A DNA stretch of 59,991 bases, from assembly GCA_013289605.1 (NCBI GenBank), contig JABCZS010000004.1, positions 20,010-80,000 on the forward strand. Direction: 5' to 3'. Positions 7,733-16,702 of this stretch are shown one piece after another. Positions within the stretch are counted from its first letter, which is position 1. Every line of letters starts with the position of its first letter. This DNA is from Gammaproteobacteria bacterium. GTDB taxonomy: Bacteria; Pseudomonadota; Gammaproteobacteria; JABCZS01. The notes under the pieces are model-generated. The model searched no databases and was not told where the DNA came from. It worked only from the letters and a program-made list of their open reading frames with translations. The position numbers and the translations under genes were made by a program.

Positions 7733-7853
7733 GCCCCCTTTGTAAAGGGGGCCGACGCTTCGGCGGGGGGATTTTTGGATGTTTGTGGTACAGCTTGGCA
7801 TCGCTAAAATCCCCCCGGCCGAAACGGCCGGCCCCCTTTACAAAGGGGGCAAG
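7733..7853. repeat. Palindromic repeat A, short copy
   Basis: The left arm gccccctttgtaaagggggc with cgacgcttcggcgggggg (7733-7770) and the right arm ccccccggccgaaacggccg with gccccctttacaaagggggc (7811-7850) face each other across about 40 bases. This copy lacks the long A+T-rich core of the full element at 38037. It fills most of the 326-base gap before the ankyrin gene; 7854-7991 otherwise shows only that gene's leader. Confidence 0.9.
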
Positions 7854-7991
7854 ATGCAGGCGGGATGATAGGCAATACCTTTCCCCTTTTTAAAGTTATT
7901 CAAATAACAGCATTTAGACCTAACACTTAAAGATTTGGTGATAGGTGACGATTTAGTAAGCACTATCGTTATTATTTTTGGAGTTTACAAA

Positions 7992-9353
7992 ATGGCTGCA
8001 CCAAGTTCATCCCCAATGCTTTACGAACAACTTTGGATACAATTACTGGCTCAAAACTTTTCTGGTATCCGTGAAATATGGAATGACTTTAAAACGTCTA
8101 CGTATGAAAATAACACATCAATTAAAGGTGCCGCCACAGATACGAAAGAAGGTCTTTTTTTAACCCTATCTCGCCCTGCTATCGAAGCTTTTTTAACAAC
8201 ACCGCGCACTGTTTCCACGGGAGTTTTCACCCAACGTTCTTACACACCTTTGCAGTATGCCGCGCGCTATGGTTGCCTGGAATGCATGAAATTTTTTATA
8301 GATCTCTTAGACGACAGAAAAAGAAAAATATTTCTTAACCAAAGCAATGAACAAGGCGAAACATTACTGCATATCGCCGCGCGCTATGGGTTTGCCTCAG
8401 TGGTCGCCTATTTATTACAAAATAATGTTAGCATCACCTCCGATATAGACGGCAACACCCCATTACATATCGCAGCAAAATATAATCGTAAAGAAATCGT
8501 TAATATGCTTAAAACGCGTATTCCTACTGGCGCTCTCAATCTTAGTGGTAAAACCGCGCTAGATCTGAGTAAAAATGAAGACGTGAAAACTGCGCTGCGC
8601 ATTAACCACAACGCAAAGACCACGGGTAGAATGTCTGTAGAAATTGATCTCAATAAAGAACAAGCCAAACGATCAGCCAGCCAATGTTATGTCATGCATT
8701 TTATCAAACAGCGTCTCCAAGCCTTAGAAGCAGAATCAAACACACTGAGTTTTTATAATTACTACGATCTGAAAGTAAAGTCAGCCAAACAAGGGCATCT
8801 GCAAACCTTATTGGCGCTGATTAATGCATCCCCTAGTGTCCAATTTAATTTTAAAACGGTATTAAAAAACTATGCCCTATCACATCCTAAAGAATATGCT
8901 GCAATGATCCAAGGTGGATTTTTCGCTTGGGGCAGCAAAAGAACCTATCATATGATGAAAAATTTAATGCATGAGACGCCCCCTCCCCAAATCAGGGAGC
9001 GTGATGCTGCGATCATGAGTTTGCAGCAGCGTTTGAAGACGCTTGAAGACGAGTTAACCGAAAAATCCAGTATAGGAAAAGGCACCAAAGAAAATAAAAT
9101 AAACGCCATACTTAAGCTTATTAATCATTTGCAAGATCCGCTCTATTATTCTTCATCGGTAAAAGATGCGATAGTAAGATTCGAAAGAGACAAACAAGAG
9201 GAATATAAGGCCTTAATTGCAGGGTTGCCTAATAATGACACATTAGCGCTAGTCACTAGACTCAAAGACAATTATGGCACGACGCAGAATATACCGACTT
9301 GCCTAGATTATGAAACGAAATCATCAAATACTATAGAAATGTCATTTGGATAA
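7992..9353 (+). CDS. Ankyrin-repeat protein, effector-like
   Basis: The 453-residue protein has about four ankyrin repeats in its first half; the clearest are [58 protein letters not shown] and a terminal [10 protein letters not shown]. The second half is charged and helical with a coiled-coil stretch ([18 protein letters not shown]). No signal peptide or membrane segment is seen. Ankyrin proteins of Legionella and Coxiella are frequently Dot/Icm substrates acting in the host cell; that role is inferred here. I use the ATG at 7992, preceded by ggag, rather than the in-frame ATG 57 bases upstream. Its 3' end overlaps convergent ychJ by 12 bases, and repeats A lie on both sides of the pair. Confidence 0.85.
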   Translation: MAAPSSSPMLYEQLWIQLLAQNFSGIREIWNDFKTSTYENNTSIKGAATDTKEGLFLTLSRPAIEAFLTTPRTVSTGVFTQRSYTPLQYAARYGCLECMKFFIDLLDDRKRKIFLNQSNEQGETLLHIAARYGFASVVAYLLQNNVSITSDIDGNTPLHIAAKYNRKEIVNMLKTRIPTGALNLSGKTALDLSKNEDVKTALRINHNAKTTGRMSVEIDLNKEQAKRSASQCYVMHFIKQRLQALEAESNTLSFYNYYDLKVKSAKQGHLQTLLALINASPSVQFNFKTVLKNYALSHPKEYAAMIQGGFFAWGSKRTYHMMKNLMHETPPPQIRERDAAIMSLQQRLKTLEDELTEKSSIGKGTKENKINAILKLINHLQDPLYYSSSVKDAIVRFERDKQEEYKALIAGLPNNDTLALVTRLKDNYGTTQNIPTCLDYETKSSNTIEMSFG

Positions 9354-9803
9354 ACCGCAACACCGCTTATATTTTTTCCCACTGCCACACGGGCAAGGCG
9401 CATTTCGTTCTACTTTAGGCGCCTTACCCGTGATGTAATACCAGCGCGTCCCGCCATTTAAGCGGGCAAATTCACTGACTTCATGGATTTGATGCACTTC
9501 ACCATTAAGACGATACCGCGCAATAAATTCAACGATGCCTCGCGTAGCTTGCGCTTTAGGGGCTTGAATTACCTCTAAGCCTAACCATTCCACACTTTGC
9601 GCCCACAGGCGCATTTGCTCAGGATCAAACCCCTTTGCTGCCTGACCTTGCATGGTCGCACCAATATATTCCATATTGGCTTGGGTATACGCAGTATAAC
9701 GCGAGCGCATCAGTTGCTCCGGCGTTTGCGGCCGTGCAGTACCATTAATAAACGGCCCGCAACACAATTCATAAGTCTGTTGTGATAAACAAGGACAACG
9801 CAT
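9342..9803 (-). CDS. ychJ: YchJ-family SEC-C motif protein
   Basis: The 153-residue protein has the family layout: an N-terminal [16 protein letters not shown], a central NTF2-like domain beginning [10 protein letters not shown], and a C-terminal SEC-C zinc motif [21 protein letters not shown] motifs bind zinc and are found at the end of SecA. The cellular role of YchJ is not established. It is full length and convergent with the ankyrin gene, overlapping by 12 bases. Confidence 0.92.
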   Translation of the reverse strand: MRCPCLSQQTYELCCGPFINGTARPQTPEQLMRSRYTAYTQANMEYIGATMQGQAAKGFDPEQMRLWAQSVEWLGLEVIQAPKAQATRGIVEFIARYRLNGEVHQIHEVSEFARLNGGTRWYYITGKAPKVERNAPCPCGSGKKYKRCCGLSK

Positions 9804-9875
9804 AATTCACCTATTGTTAAAAATTTAAGTGAAGACGAAAAAAATCTGCCCAGGTAATGGGACGCGACGATAAAA

Positions 9876-10055
9876 CTTGCCCCCTTTGTAAAGGGGGGCG
9901 GACGCTTCGTCCGGGGGGATTTTGGATCTCTGTTATCACATCCATACTCTGTTTTAAATGTTGTAAGTGTTAAGCTTTAATAAAATTCATTGTGCGCATT
10001 AAGATCGCTAAAATCCCCCGGCCGAAACGGCCGGCCCCCTTTACAAAGGGGGCAA
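9876..10055. repeat. Palindromic repeat A, full-length copy
   Basis: The left arm starts cttgccccctttgtaaaggg (9876) and includes ggacgcttcgtccgggggga; the core contains gttgtaagtgttaagc and ttaataaaattcatt; the right arm (9999-10055) uses the variant ggccgaaacggccggcc. The inner stem differs between the two arms (gacgcttcgtc versus gccgaaacggc), so each arm folds on itself as well as pairing with the other. It occupies most of the ychJ-birA gap. Confidence 0.9.
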
Positions 10056-10096
10056 AACCGTCGCTGAACGCCTTTCCTTTGCTACTCAATACTTCC

Positions 10097-11059
10097 CTAC
10101 ACCAACCTCACACTGGCACGGGCACTCGTTAACACATGCTCAACGCCCGCCACATTTACCCGCAATTGACCTTGTGCATCAACACCCACAACGACGCCAG
10201 AGAGCGTGCGATGCTCCTCAATAATATGTACCGCCTGATGATGTAAAATATCATACTCATCCCACTGCGGTAAAAAATAACTTAAGCCTTTTTGATTAAA
10301 TAATGTTAAATATTCATATAATGAAGCAATTAAATTCGAAAGCAAAAGATTGCGAGAAATTTTCTGCGGCAAAACCTGAGATAAATCGGTATAGGCTTGA
10401 TCTATAATCACATTACGCGGCAGTAAGACATTAATCCCCACGCCTATCACCACATCACACGGGCCTAAGGCATCGCCTGCAATTTCAACTAAAATCCCGC
10501 CTAATTTTTTGCCATGATGATAAATATCATTCGGCCATTTAAGCCCCATATCTCGCGCCCCAGATTTTTTAAGGGCAGCAACGACGGCTAACCCCATCAC
10601 TAAACTTAAACCCATTAAGCCCGCTGCGCTGTGCTGAAATTGCCAGGCCATAGAGCAGTAAATATTTCCTAGTGGCGATGCCCACTGCCGCCCTAAACGC
10701 CCGCGACCTTGCGATTGAAATTCGGCCAAACATACCGTGCCACTTTTAACTTCCCTTTTCCGCAAACCTTCCAGCAATACCGAATTGGTTGAGGTGGTTT
10801 CAAGATAGATAAGCGGTGTTGGCAGTTTCACTTGTATGCTCTCAGGCAATGCAGCCATGATTCTATTAAGATCGAGCAGTTCAAGCTTTTCAAAAATTTT
10901 ATAACCACGTCCCGTCACCGCAGCAATTTCCAACCCCAGGATCCGCAAATCACCCATTGCTTGCCAGATCCTGGCCCGACTTACATTTAATTCCTGAGCC
11001 AGCTGTTCACCCGAGTGAAATTTGCCATCGGCTAGTTTAGATAAGATCGCTAATAACAT
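10097..11059 (-). CDS. birA: Biotin--protein ligase / biotin operon repressor
   Basis: The 320-residue bifunctional BirA has an N-terminal winged helix (LADGKFHSGEQLAQELNVSR, recognition helix around RARIWQAMGDL), then the ligase domain with TTSTNS, the biotinyl-AMP loop GRGRLGRQW, and LKWPNDIYHHGKKLGGIL. It makes biotinyl-AMP and attaches biotin to the carboxyl carrier protein of acetyl-CoA carboxylase, and may repress biotin genes. I place the start at 11059, where ATG overlaps the stop of the upstream permease by one base (TAATG) and ggag lies upstream; a longer in-frame start lies inside that gene. Translational coupling with the ABC transporter genes is likely. Confidence 0.93.
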   Translation of the reverse strand: MLLAILSKLADGKFHSGEQLAQELNVSRARIWQAMGDLRILGLEIAAVTGRGYKIFEKLELLDLNRIMAALPESIQVKLPTPLIYLETTSTNSVLLEGLRKREVKSGTVCLAEFQSQGRGRLGRQWASPLGNIYCSMAWQFQHSAAGLMGLSLVMGLAVVAALKKSGARDMGLKWPNDIYHHGKKLGGILVEIAGDALGPCDVVIGVGINVLLPRNVIIDQAYTDLSQVLPQKISRNLLLSNLIASLYEYLTLFNQKGLSYFLPQWDEYDILHHQAVHIIEEHRTLSGVVVGVDAQGQLRVNVAGVEHVLTSARASVRLV

Positions 11060-13542
11060 TATGCTTGCTCCGCTAGGGATAATACCGGTGGGGATCGCAA
11101 CATATGATGCATGAATAATAAGCCCACTAATAAATAAATCCCTAAACCAAAGAGCGGCGCCGTGATAAAAATCCACCCATTAAACTGCGACGGCAAAGCC
11201 AGTATTTCCTGGACGATAACCGCGCTTAATTGCGCGAGCACTATAGCAATCAGTCCTGATAAAAATCCCATTACGGCAAATTCACTTAAAAATCCGCGCG
11301 CTAATTGCCCTTTAGAGGCGCCTAAAGTGCGCAACAACGCACTGGTAAACTGCCGCGCATCCGCTTGCGTGCGCTGAATCACGATGAGCACAAGAAGTGA
11401 GGCCAGCATCACCATAAAAAATAATACTTCTATAACGCTTAAACCCTGGTTAATTAAATCACGCAGGCTGCTCATAATCGCATCCACATCCAGCACGGTT
11501 AAATTGGGAAACTCAGTGATCAATTCATTTAATAACGATTCATGGGTGGACGATAAATAAAAGCTGCCTAAATACGTGCGCGGCAAATCAATAACTAAAC
11601 CTGGCGTAGTGATCACATAAAAATTGGGCTGCATACTGTACCAATCGACTTGACGAATATTGGCAATTTCTCCGGTAAAGGTCACAGCGCCCGCCTGAAA
11701 TGTAAGCTTATCACCCAGATTAAGCCCTAAATCTTTAGCCATTTTCGCTTCTACCGACAGTAAAGCCCTATCATAAGCGCTCAAATCCCACGCCTCGCCT
11801 TTTGTTAGGGTGGCCGATAACTTATCACTAAATGATAAATTTAAATCCCGCGTAATCATATTCGGCACATCCCCAATCGGATAATCATTGATTGAAACCT
11901 CATGATCATTAATTTTGATTAAACGCGCCCGCACCATAGGATAAAAATTAGGAATAAGCTGCTCTTTGGTTGCAAAAAATTGCTCAACGCCGGAGAGTTG
12001 CTCCGGTAAAATATTAATCACAAAATAATTGGGGGCATCACTTGGGAATTTATCTTTCCAGGCATGAATAAAATCTTGTCGCACCAAAAGAAAAAAGAAG
12101 ACCATGGTCAACACCAAAGAAAACACCCATAATTGCATAAGACTGCTGCGTGTATCATGCGCGATATGCAATATTCCTAAACGCCAGGGCATAGGCAAGC
12201 GCTGCCCCCAATAGCCCACTAGGCGCAATAACCCATAAGTGAGCAGCGCAAAACTTAATAGGGCCAGTGCAATAAAAAATAACATGCTGAAGGTGAGCTT
12301 AGGCGTTTGATAAAGACTCCAAATGACCGTAAAAGCTAAGGCTATACCGCCATAAATCCAATAGGTTGCTAATCTCGGCGCGGGCAGTTGCCGCTGTAAC
12401 ACGCGTAAGGGCGAAACATTTTGTAAATTCAATAGCCAAGGCCACGCAAAACCCAACACTAACACTATGCCGGTAATGAATGCGATGATGATTGTTTCAC
12501 TCAGCACAGGGGGCGGTAGATTGACTTGCCAGTGTGTGGCGGCAAAATGGATGAGCCCTTTTGCCAACGCATAACCAAAAAAGCACGCGATGAATGAGGC
12601 CATCAGACTTAAACCAAGTAGACTACTTAAATACACGATTTGCATCTGGCGTCGGCTTGCGCCTAGGCAGCGTAAAATCGCGGTACTATCGGTTTGTTTT
12701 TGCGCATAGGTACGCGTTGCAAGCGCTATCGCAAGACAGGCCAACACAAAAATAATTAACGCGCTTAAAGTGAGAAACTGCAACAGTTGATCTATCGGCT
12801 GCACCATTTCAGGGTGTGTCGTCATATTATCGGTGACTGTTTGCTGCGGACTCAGCTCAGGCTTAATTTCTGCGGCTAATCGTTGCACCGCTGATTTCTC
12901 GCCGCTTACTAAAAATCGGTATTCTACCCGTGATCCTAAATCTAATACTTGCGTTGCAGGCAAATCAGCGACATTCATTAATATACGCGGCGCCATCGCT
13001 AAAAATGCCAGCCCCGTATCCGGCTCTTGCACTAAGATCCCGCTTAGGGTTAATTTCGCTGCACCGATTTCAACGGTCTCACCCACATGACTCTCTAGCG
13101 CTGCAATCAAACGCGGTGCCATCCACACTTCACCGCTCACAGGCGTGCTGTCGGTGTAATGATCTCCACGTGCATCACGCACTTTTAATTGTCCACGCAA
13201 AGGATAGGCTTCATCTACAGCTTTAATGGCGGCCAGTTGTAACTTTTCCCCAGAGGCAACCATGCTTAAAAATTCTACAGTTTCTGTGGACTCTAAACCC
13301 AAATCGGCTGCGCGGGTTGACCATTCATCGCTCGGAATGGGGACTGTCGATTCCACTATCCAATCGGCACCTAATAACGCACTGCTTTGTGCATCCATCG
13401 CAAGCTGGGTGCTGCTGGCAAAAAAATTCACGCTCGCGAGTAGGCCTACGCCGAGAACTATCGCCAAGCCCAAGGTGAGCAATAAACGCTCGCGCCACTG
13501 GTAACGAAAAAAATGTAATATTAACCAAAGACTTTGTTTCAT
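11059..13542 (-). CDS. ybbP: FtsX-like ABC transporter permease (YbbP type)
   Basis: The 827-residue inner-membrane protein has an N-terminal membrane anchor, a large periplasmic domain, and two FtsX-like blocks: ALATRTYAQKQTDSTAILRCLGASRRQ in the first and QRTQADARQFTSALLRTLGASKGQ in the second, the signature that contacts the ATPase. About ten membrane segments are visible, as in YbbP. Its start overlaps the upstream ATPase stop by four bases (ATGA). It forms with that ATPase a MacB/LolCDE-type transporter; in E. coli the ybbA-ybbP locus lies next to tesA, as here. Substrate unknown, perhaps hydrophobic compounds or lipids. Confidence 0.9.
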   Translation of the reverse strand: MKQSLWLILHFFRYQWRERLLLTLGLAIVLGVGLLASVNFFASSTQLAMDAQSSALLGADWIVESTVPIPSDEWSTRAADLGLESTETVEFLSMVASGEKLQLAAIKAVDEAYPLRGQLKVRDARGDHYTDSTPVSGEVWMAPRLIAALESHVGETVEIGAAKLTLSGILVQEPDTGLAFLAMAPRILMNVADLPATQVLDLGSRVEYRFLVSGEKSAVQRLAAEIKPELSPQQTVTDNMTTHPEMVQPIDQLLQFLTLSALIIFVLACLAIALATRTYAQKQTDSTAILRCLGASRRQMQIVYLSSLLGLSLMASFIACFFGYALAKGLIHFAATHWQVNLPPPVLSETIIIAFITGIVLVLGFAWPWLLNLQNVSPLRVLQRQLPAPRLATYWIYGGIALAFTVIWSLYQTPKLTFSMLFFIALALLSFALLTYGLLRLVGYWGQRLPMPWRLGILHIAHDTRSSLMQLWVFSLVLTMVFFFLLVRQDFIHAWKDKFPSDAPNYFVINILPEQLSGVEQFFATKEQLIPNFYPMVRARLIKINDHEVSINDYPIGDVPNMITRDLNLSFSDKLSATLTKGEAWDLSAYDRALLSVEAKMAKDLGLNLGDKLTFQAGAVTFTGEIANIRQVDWYSMQPNFYVITTPGLVIDLPRTYLGSFYLSSTHESLLNELITEFPNLTVLDVDAIMSSLRDLINQGLSVIEVLFFMVMLASLLVLIVIQRTQADARQFTSALLRTLGASKGQLARGFLSEFAVMGFLSGLIAIVLAQLSAVIVQEILALPSQFNGWIFITAPLFGLGIYLLVGLLFMHHMLRSPPVLSLAEQA

Positions 13543-14228
13543 TCCAGCTGTCCTTTAGCATCGCCTGCCTCTAACAACATGCGTCTTGCACACAATTTGG
13601 CTAAAGATTCATCGTGGGTGACCAATACCAAGGTGGTATTTTCTTCGCGTTGGGTTTCAAAAATAAGTTCTATGATTTTCCAGCTGGTATGGGCATCGAG
13701 ACTGCCTGTCGGCTCATCTGCAAAAATGACACTGGGGCGCACTGCAAACGCACGTGCAATTGCAACCCGTTGCTGCTCGCCTCCGGAGAGTTGCCTAGGC
13801 GTATGTTGCATACGCTTGCTTAAACCCACGCGATTTAACCATAATTGTGCCTGCTCGCGCGCATTCGGCATGCCTTTTAATTCCAGCGGTAATAATACGT
13901 TTTCCAACGCAGTAAACGCTGGTAATAAATGAAATTGTTGGAACACAAACCCCACATGATTCTTACGCACTTTTGCGCGCTCATCTTCATCCAAAGTATT
14001 AAGCCTATGACCGTGCAAACTGACCTCGCCGTGACTTGGAATATCTAAACCGGCTAATAAACTTAATAATGTGGATTTACCTGATCCTGATGAGCCCATA
14101 ATCGCCATGGATACGCCTGCATTGATGCGCAAGTTAATATCATTTAAGATGGTCAGCACGCCCGTCGGCGTGAGCACTTGTTTTCCCAGGCCCGTGGCTT
14201 GAATTAACGGAGTATCCGATGCGTCCAT
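13539..14228 (-). CDS. ybbA: ABC transporter ATPase (YbbA/LolD type)
   Basis: The 229-residue ATPase has Walker A GSSGSGKST, Q-loop FQQFHLLP, signature LSGGEQQR, Walker B VIFADEP and the H-loop VTHD. It resembles the MacB/LolD/YbbA clade that drives extraction or mechanotransmission without passing substrate through the membrane. It overlaps the permease gene by four bases. Its first ten bases overlap the start of divergent tesA, so each gene's ribosome site lies within or against the other's coding start. Confidence 0.93.
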   Translation of the reverse strand: MDASDTPLIQATGLGKQVLTPTGVLTILNDINLRINAGVSMAIMGSSGSGKSTLLSLLAGLDIPSHGEVSLHGHRLNTLDEDERAKVRKNHVGFVFQQFHLLPAFTALENVLLPLELKGMPNAREQAQLWLNRVGLSKRMQHTPRQLSGGEQQRVAIARAFAVRPSVIFADEPTGSLDAHTSWKIIELIFETQREENTTLVLVTHDESLAKLCARRMLLEAGDAKGQLE

Positions 14229-14830
14229 TTCTTGTTGTCCTAATTATAATGTGTTTATCGCTCAATTCTGCCCATGCAGAGGTGAAAAAAATATTGATTA
14301 TAGGCGATAGTTTATCCACTGCCTACGGCATTAATCAAAATGAAGGCTGGGTAAGTTTATTAACCCAACGCTTACATGCAGAAGCTCCGGGTGTGCTTGT
14401 GATTAACGAGAGCATTTCAGGACTCACCACGGCTGCAGGTTTAGCTGAGTTACCGCGCTATTTGTCGCAACACGGCGCACAATTAGTATTAATTGAATTA
14501 GGCGGTAACGATGGTTTGCAAGGTTTGCCGCTGGCTCACATTAAAAACAATCTCCGTCAAATGATAACGCTGGTGCAAAAAAATAATGCGCAAGTCTTAT
14601 TGCTTGGTATGCAACTGCCCCCTAATTATGGTGCACGTTACACAGAAGGGTTTAAACTTATTTACCCTGAACTTGCGACTGAATATAGCATGAGTTTAGT
14701 GCCTTTTTTACTCGAAGGTGTCGGCGGCACTATTCAATACATGCAATACGATAATACCCACCCCAGCAGTGATGCCCAAGTAAAGATGCTCGATAATGTC
14801 TGGCCTTATTTGCACCCGTTGTTGAAATAA
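14219..14830 (+). CDS. tesA: TesA-type SGNH esterase / lysophospholipase L1
   Basis: The 203-residue protein has a signal peptide (cleavage near AHA, residue 20) and the four SGNH blocks: GDSLS with nucleophile Ser31, the glycine block, GGNDG, and DNTHP with Asp178 and His181. TesA hydrolyses acyl-CoA and lysophospholipid esters in the periplasm. The ATG at 14219 has ggag six bases ahead. It is divergent from ybbA with a ten-base overlap of coding starts, an unusually tight version of the arrangement seen in E. coli. ubiA follows after two bases. Confidence 0.93.
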   Translation: MRPFLVVLIIMCLSLNSAHAEVKKILIIGDSLSTAYGINQNEGWVSLLTQRLHAEAPGVLVINESISGLTTAAGLAELPRYLSQHGAQLVLIELGGNDGLQGLPLAHIKNNLRQMITLVQKNNAQVLLLGMQLPPNYGARYTEGFKLIYPELATEYSMSLVPFLLEGVGGTIQYMQYDNTHPSSDAQVKMLDNVWPYLHPLLK

Positions 14831-14832
14831 AG

Positions 14833-15684
14833 ATGAATACTACGCTTAACGCCTATATCCGTCTCATGCGCCTTGATAAACCCATAGGGACCTTGCTTGC
14901 GCTTTATCCTGTGCTGTTTGCATTGTGGTTAGCCCATGACGGGATCCCGAGTATGAAATTACTACTTATTTTTCTGCTGGGCACCTTTATCATGCGCACC
15001 GCAGGATGTGTCGTGAATGATATGATTGATCAAAAATTTGACAAACAAGTGACGCGCACTAAAATGCGGCCGCTCGCATCAGGCACCTTATCCTCCCAAC
15101 ATGCTTTAGGGGTATTTATCCTCTTAATGCTGATTGCACTTTTTTTGGTCTTACAATTAAATACCTTGACCTTATACCTAGCACTATGCGTGGCAGGATT
15201 AACCCTGCTTTATCCCTGGTGTAAACGCGTCACGCAAGGGCCGCAGTTTATTTTAGGAATCGTGTTTAATGCCGGTGTCCTGCTGGCTTACAGTGCCAGC
15301 TTAAATGAGTTGCCTGCCAGTGCCTGGTTACTTTTTATCAGTTGCCTGTTTTGGACACTGGCTTACGATACCTTATACGCTATGGTGGATAAACAAGATG
15401 ATCTTAAAATAGGCCTTAAATCTACGGCGATATTATTTGGGTCCTATTCCCTGCATTTTACAGGGCTCTGTTATGGGTTATTTTTTGCTGGATTGTTCAC
15501 GCTTGGGCTAGCGGCAGGGTTAAATTATCTTTTTTTTCTAGGGTTAATGATGGCAATCTTATGGACAACTTATCAAATGCTTAAGGTGCGCGCTCATACC
15601 GCTTTGGAGTGTTTTGAGGCTTTTCAGGCGAATAATATTACAGGATTATTCATATTTTTTGGCATATTCTTTGCCTATTTATAG
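14833..15684 (+). CDS. ubiA: 4-hydroxybenzoate polyprenyltransferase
   Basis: The 283-residue protein is an integral membrane prenyltransferase with about eight or nine hydrophobic segments and both aspartate-rich motifs: NDMIDQKFD (Asn62 to Asp70, followed by TRTKMRPLASG) and YDTLYAMVDKQDD (Asp186 to Asp190, followed by LKIGLKSTA). UbiA attaches the polyprenyl tail to 4-hydroxybenzoate, the second step of ubiquinone synthesis. It follows tesA after two bases, probably in one transcript. Full length. Confidence 0.95.
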   Translation: MNTTLNAYIRLMRLDKPIGTLLALYPVLFALWLAHDGIPSMKLLLIFLLGTFIMRTAGCVVNDMIDQKFDKQVTRTKMRPLASGTLSSQHALGVFILLMLIALFLVLQLNTLTLYLALCVAGLTLLYPWCKRVTQGPQFILGIVFNAGVLLAYSASLNELPASAWLLFISCLFWTLAYDTLYAMVDKQDDLKIGLKSTAILFGSYSLHFTGLCYGLFFAGLFTLGLAAGLNYLFFLGLMMAILWTTYQMLKVRAHTALECFEAFQANNITGLFIFFGIFFAYL

Positions 15685-15802
15685 GGCATTTCCTTTCTTT
15701 TTTTCCAGTTTTTGCTTATAATGGTTAAACGATTATTACTTTTATACATTTTTTTCAATGACTTACATAATCAACTGAATTAAGGACACGCAAAAGGAAC
15801 GC

Positions 15803-16510
15803 ATGATGCAACAATTATTTTTACGATGCCTCGCATTGATGATTACTGTGCTTTTTATAGCGCCTGCTTCTGCGGATTATACCGATGAGCTTCTCATTAA
15901 AGAATTAGTTTCGCAAACCCGTCATTTAGAAAAACCTGTACTTAAAAAAGCCCTGACTGCATTTAATAACGCCCAAGCCGCGGGCTTGACCGACAGTACG
16001 CTTTTTACTGTAATTGATTACAGCAAACCTTCAAATAAACCCCGCTTGTGGGTGTTAGATCTAGAATACGGTGAATTACTTTATGAAGAATTGGTTTCTC
16101 ATGGCCAGGGCAGTGGTGAATTATACGCCAGAAAGTTCTCTAATACGCCTGAGAGCCATCAATCCAGCCTAGGTTTATTCATCACGGAAGAGCCCTATTA
16201 TGGCCGTAACGGTTATTCCTTGCGCTTAGACGGCCTAGAAGAAGGCATTAATCATTTAGCAAAACCACGTGCCATTGTTATCCACGGTGCCGATTATGTA
16301 ACGCCTGATTTTATCCGCAAACACGGCCGATTGGGCCGCAGCCACGGTTGTCCTGCAGTCAGTGAAGCCGTTAATCGTGAATTGATTAATACCATTAAGG
16401 GCGGCAGTTTGGTGTTTGTGTATTATCCTGAAAGAACCTGGTTAGCCCAATCTGAATTTCTACAAAATGATTTGGATATGGATATCCGGTTATCGAAATT
16501 GATGTTATAG
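15803..16510 (+). CDS. Periplasmic YkuD_2-family L,D-transpeptidase-like protein
   Basis: The 235-residue protein has a signal peptide (cleavage near ASA, residue 24) and a catalytic domain of the murein L,D-transpeptidase-related YkuD_2 family, with His161 in VIHGADY and the SHGCPAVS motif carrying His181 and Cys183. Such proteins are predicted to cross-link or trim peptidoglycan, or attach proteins to it; activity of this family is less studied than that of classical YkuD enzymes. The ribosome site aagga lies upstream. No partner gene is adjacent; it ends before a repeat-A pair. Confidence 0.85.
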   Translation: MMQQLFLRCLALMITVLFIAPASADYTDELLIKELVSQTRHLEKPVLKKALTAFNNAQAAGLTDSTLFTVIDYSKPSNKPRLWVLDLEYGELLYEELVSHGQGSGELYARKFSNTPESHQSSLGLFITEEPYYGRNGYSLRLDGLEEGINHLAKPRAIVIHGADYVTPDFIRKHGRLGRSHGCPAVSEAVNRELINTIKGGSLVFVYYPERTWLAQSEFLQNDLDMDIRLSKLML

Positions 16511-16565
16511 GTTTTGATTTTAGTACTTATTAACGTTTGAGTTCCGCTAAAATCCTCGCTCCGCT

Positions 16566-16682
16566 AAAAATCCCCCCGACGAAGCGTCGGCCCCCTTTAC
16601 AAAGGGGGCAAATTCCATCGATAGTAAAGAGTATAATTGCCCCCTTTGTAAAGGGGGCCGACGCTTCGTCGGGGGGATTTTA
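16566..16682. repeat. Repeat A arms in inverted order
   Basis: Here the right-type arm (ccccccgacgaagcgtcggc with gccccctttacaaagggggc) comes first and the left-type arm (gccccctttgtaaagggggc with cgacgcttcgtcgggggg) second, separated by about 30 bases, the reverse of the order in the copies at 7733, 9876 and 38037. It lies between two convergent genes and may work as a bidirectional transcription stop, since each arm is a strong hairpin. Confidence 0.85.
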
Positions 16683-16702
16683 CGATCTTTGAATTGACTT
16701 CA

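Noticed and set aside
16566-16682. CRISPR-like array of repeats
   Set aside because: The units are inverted palindromes, not regularly spaced direct repeats with unique spacers, and no cas gene is present.
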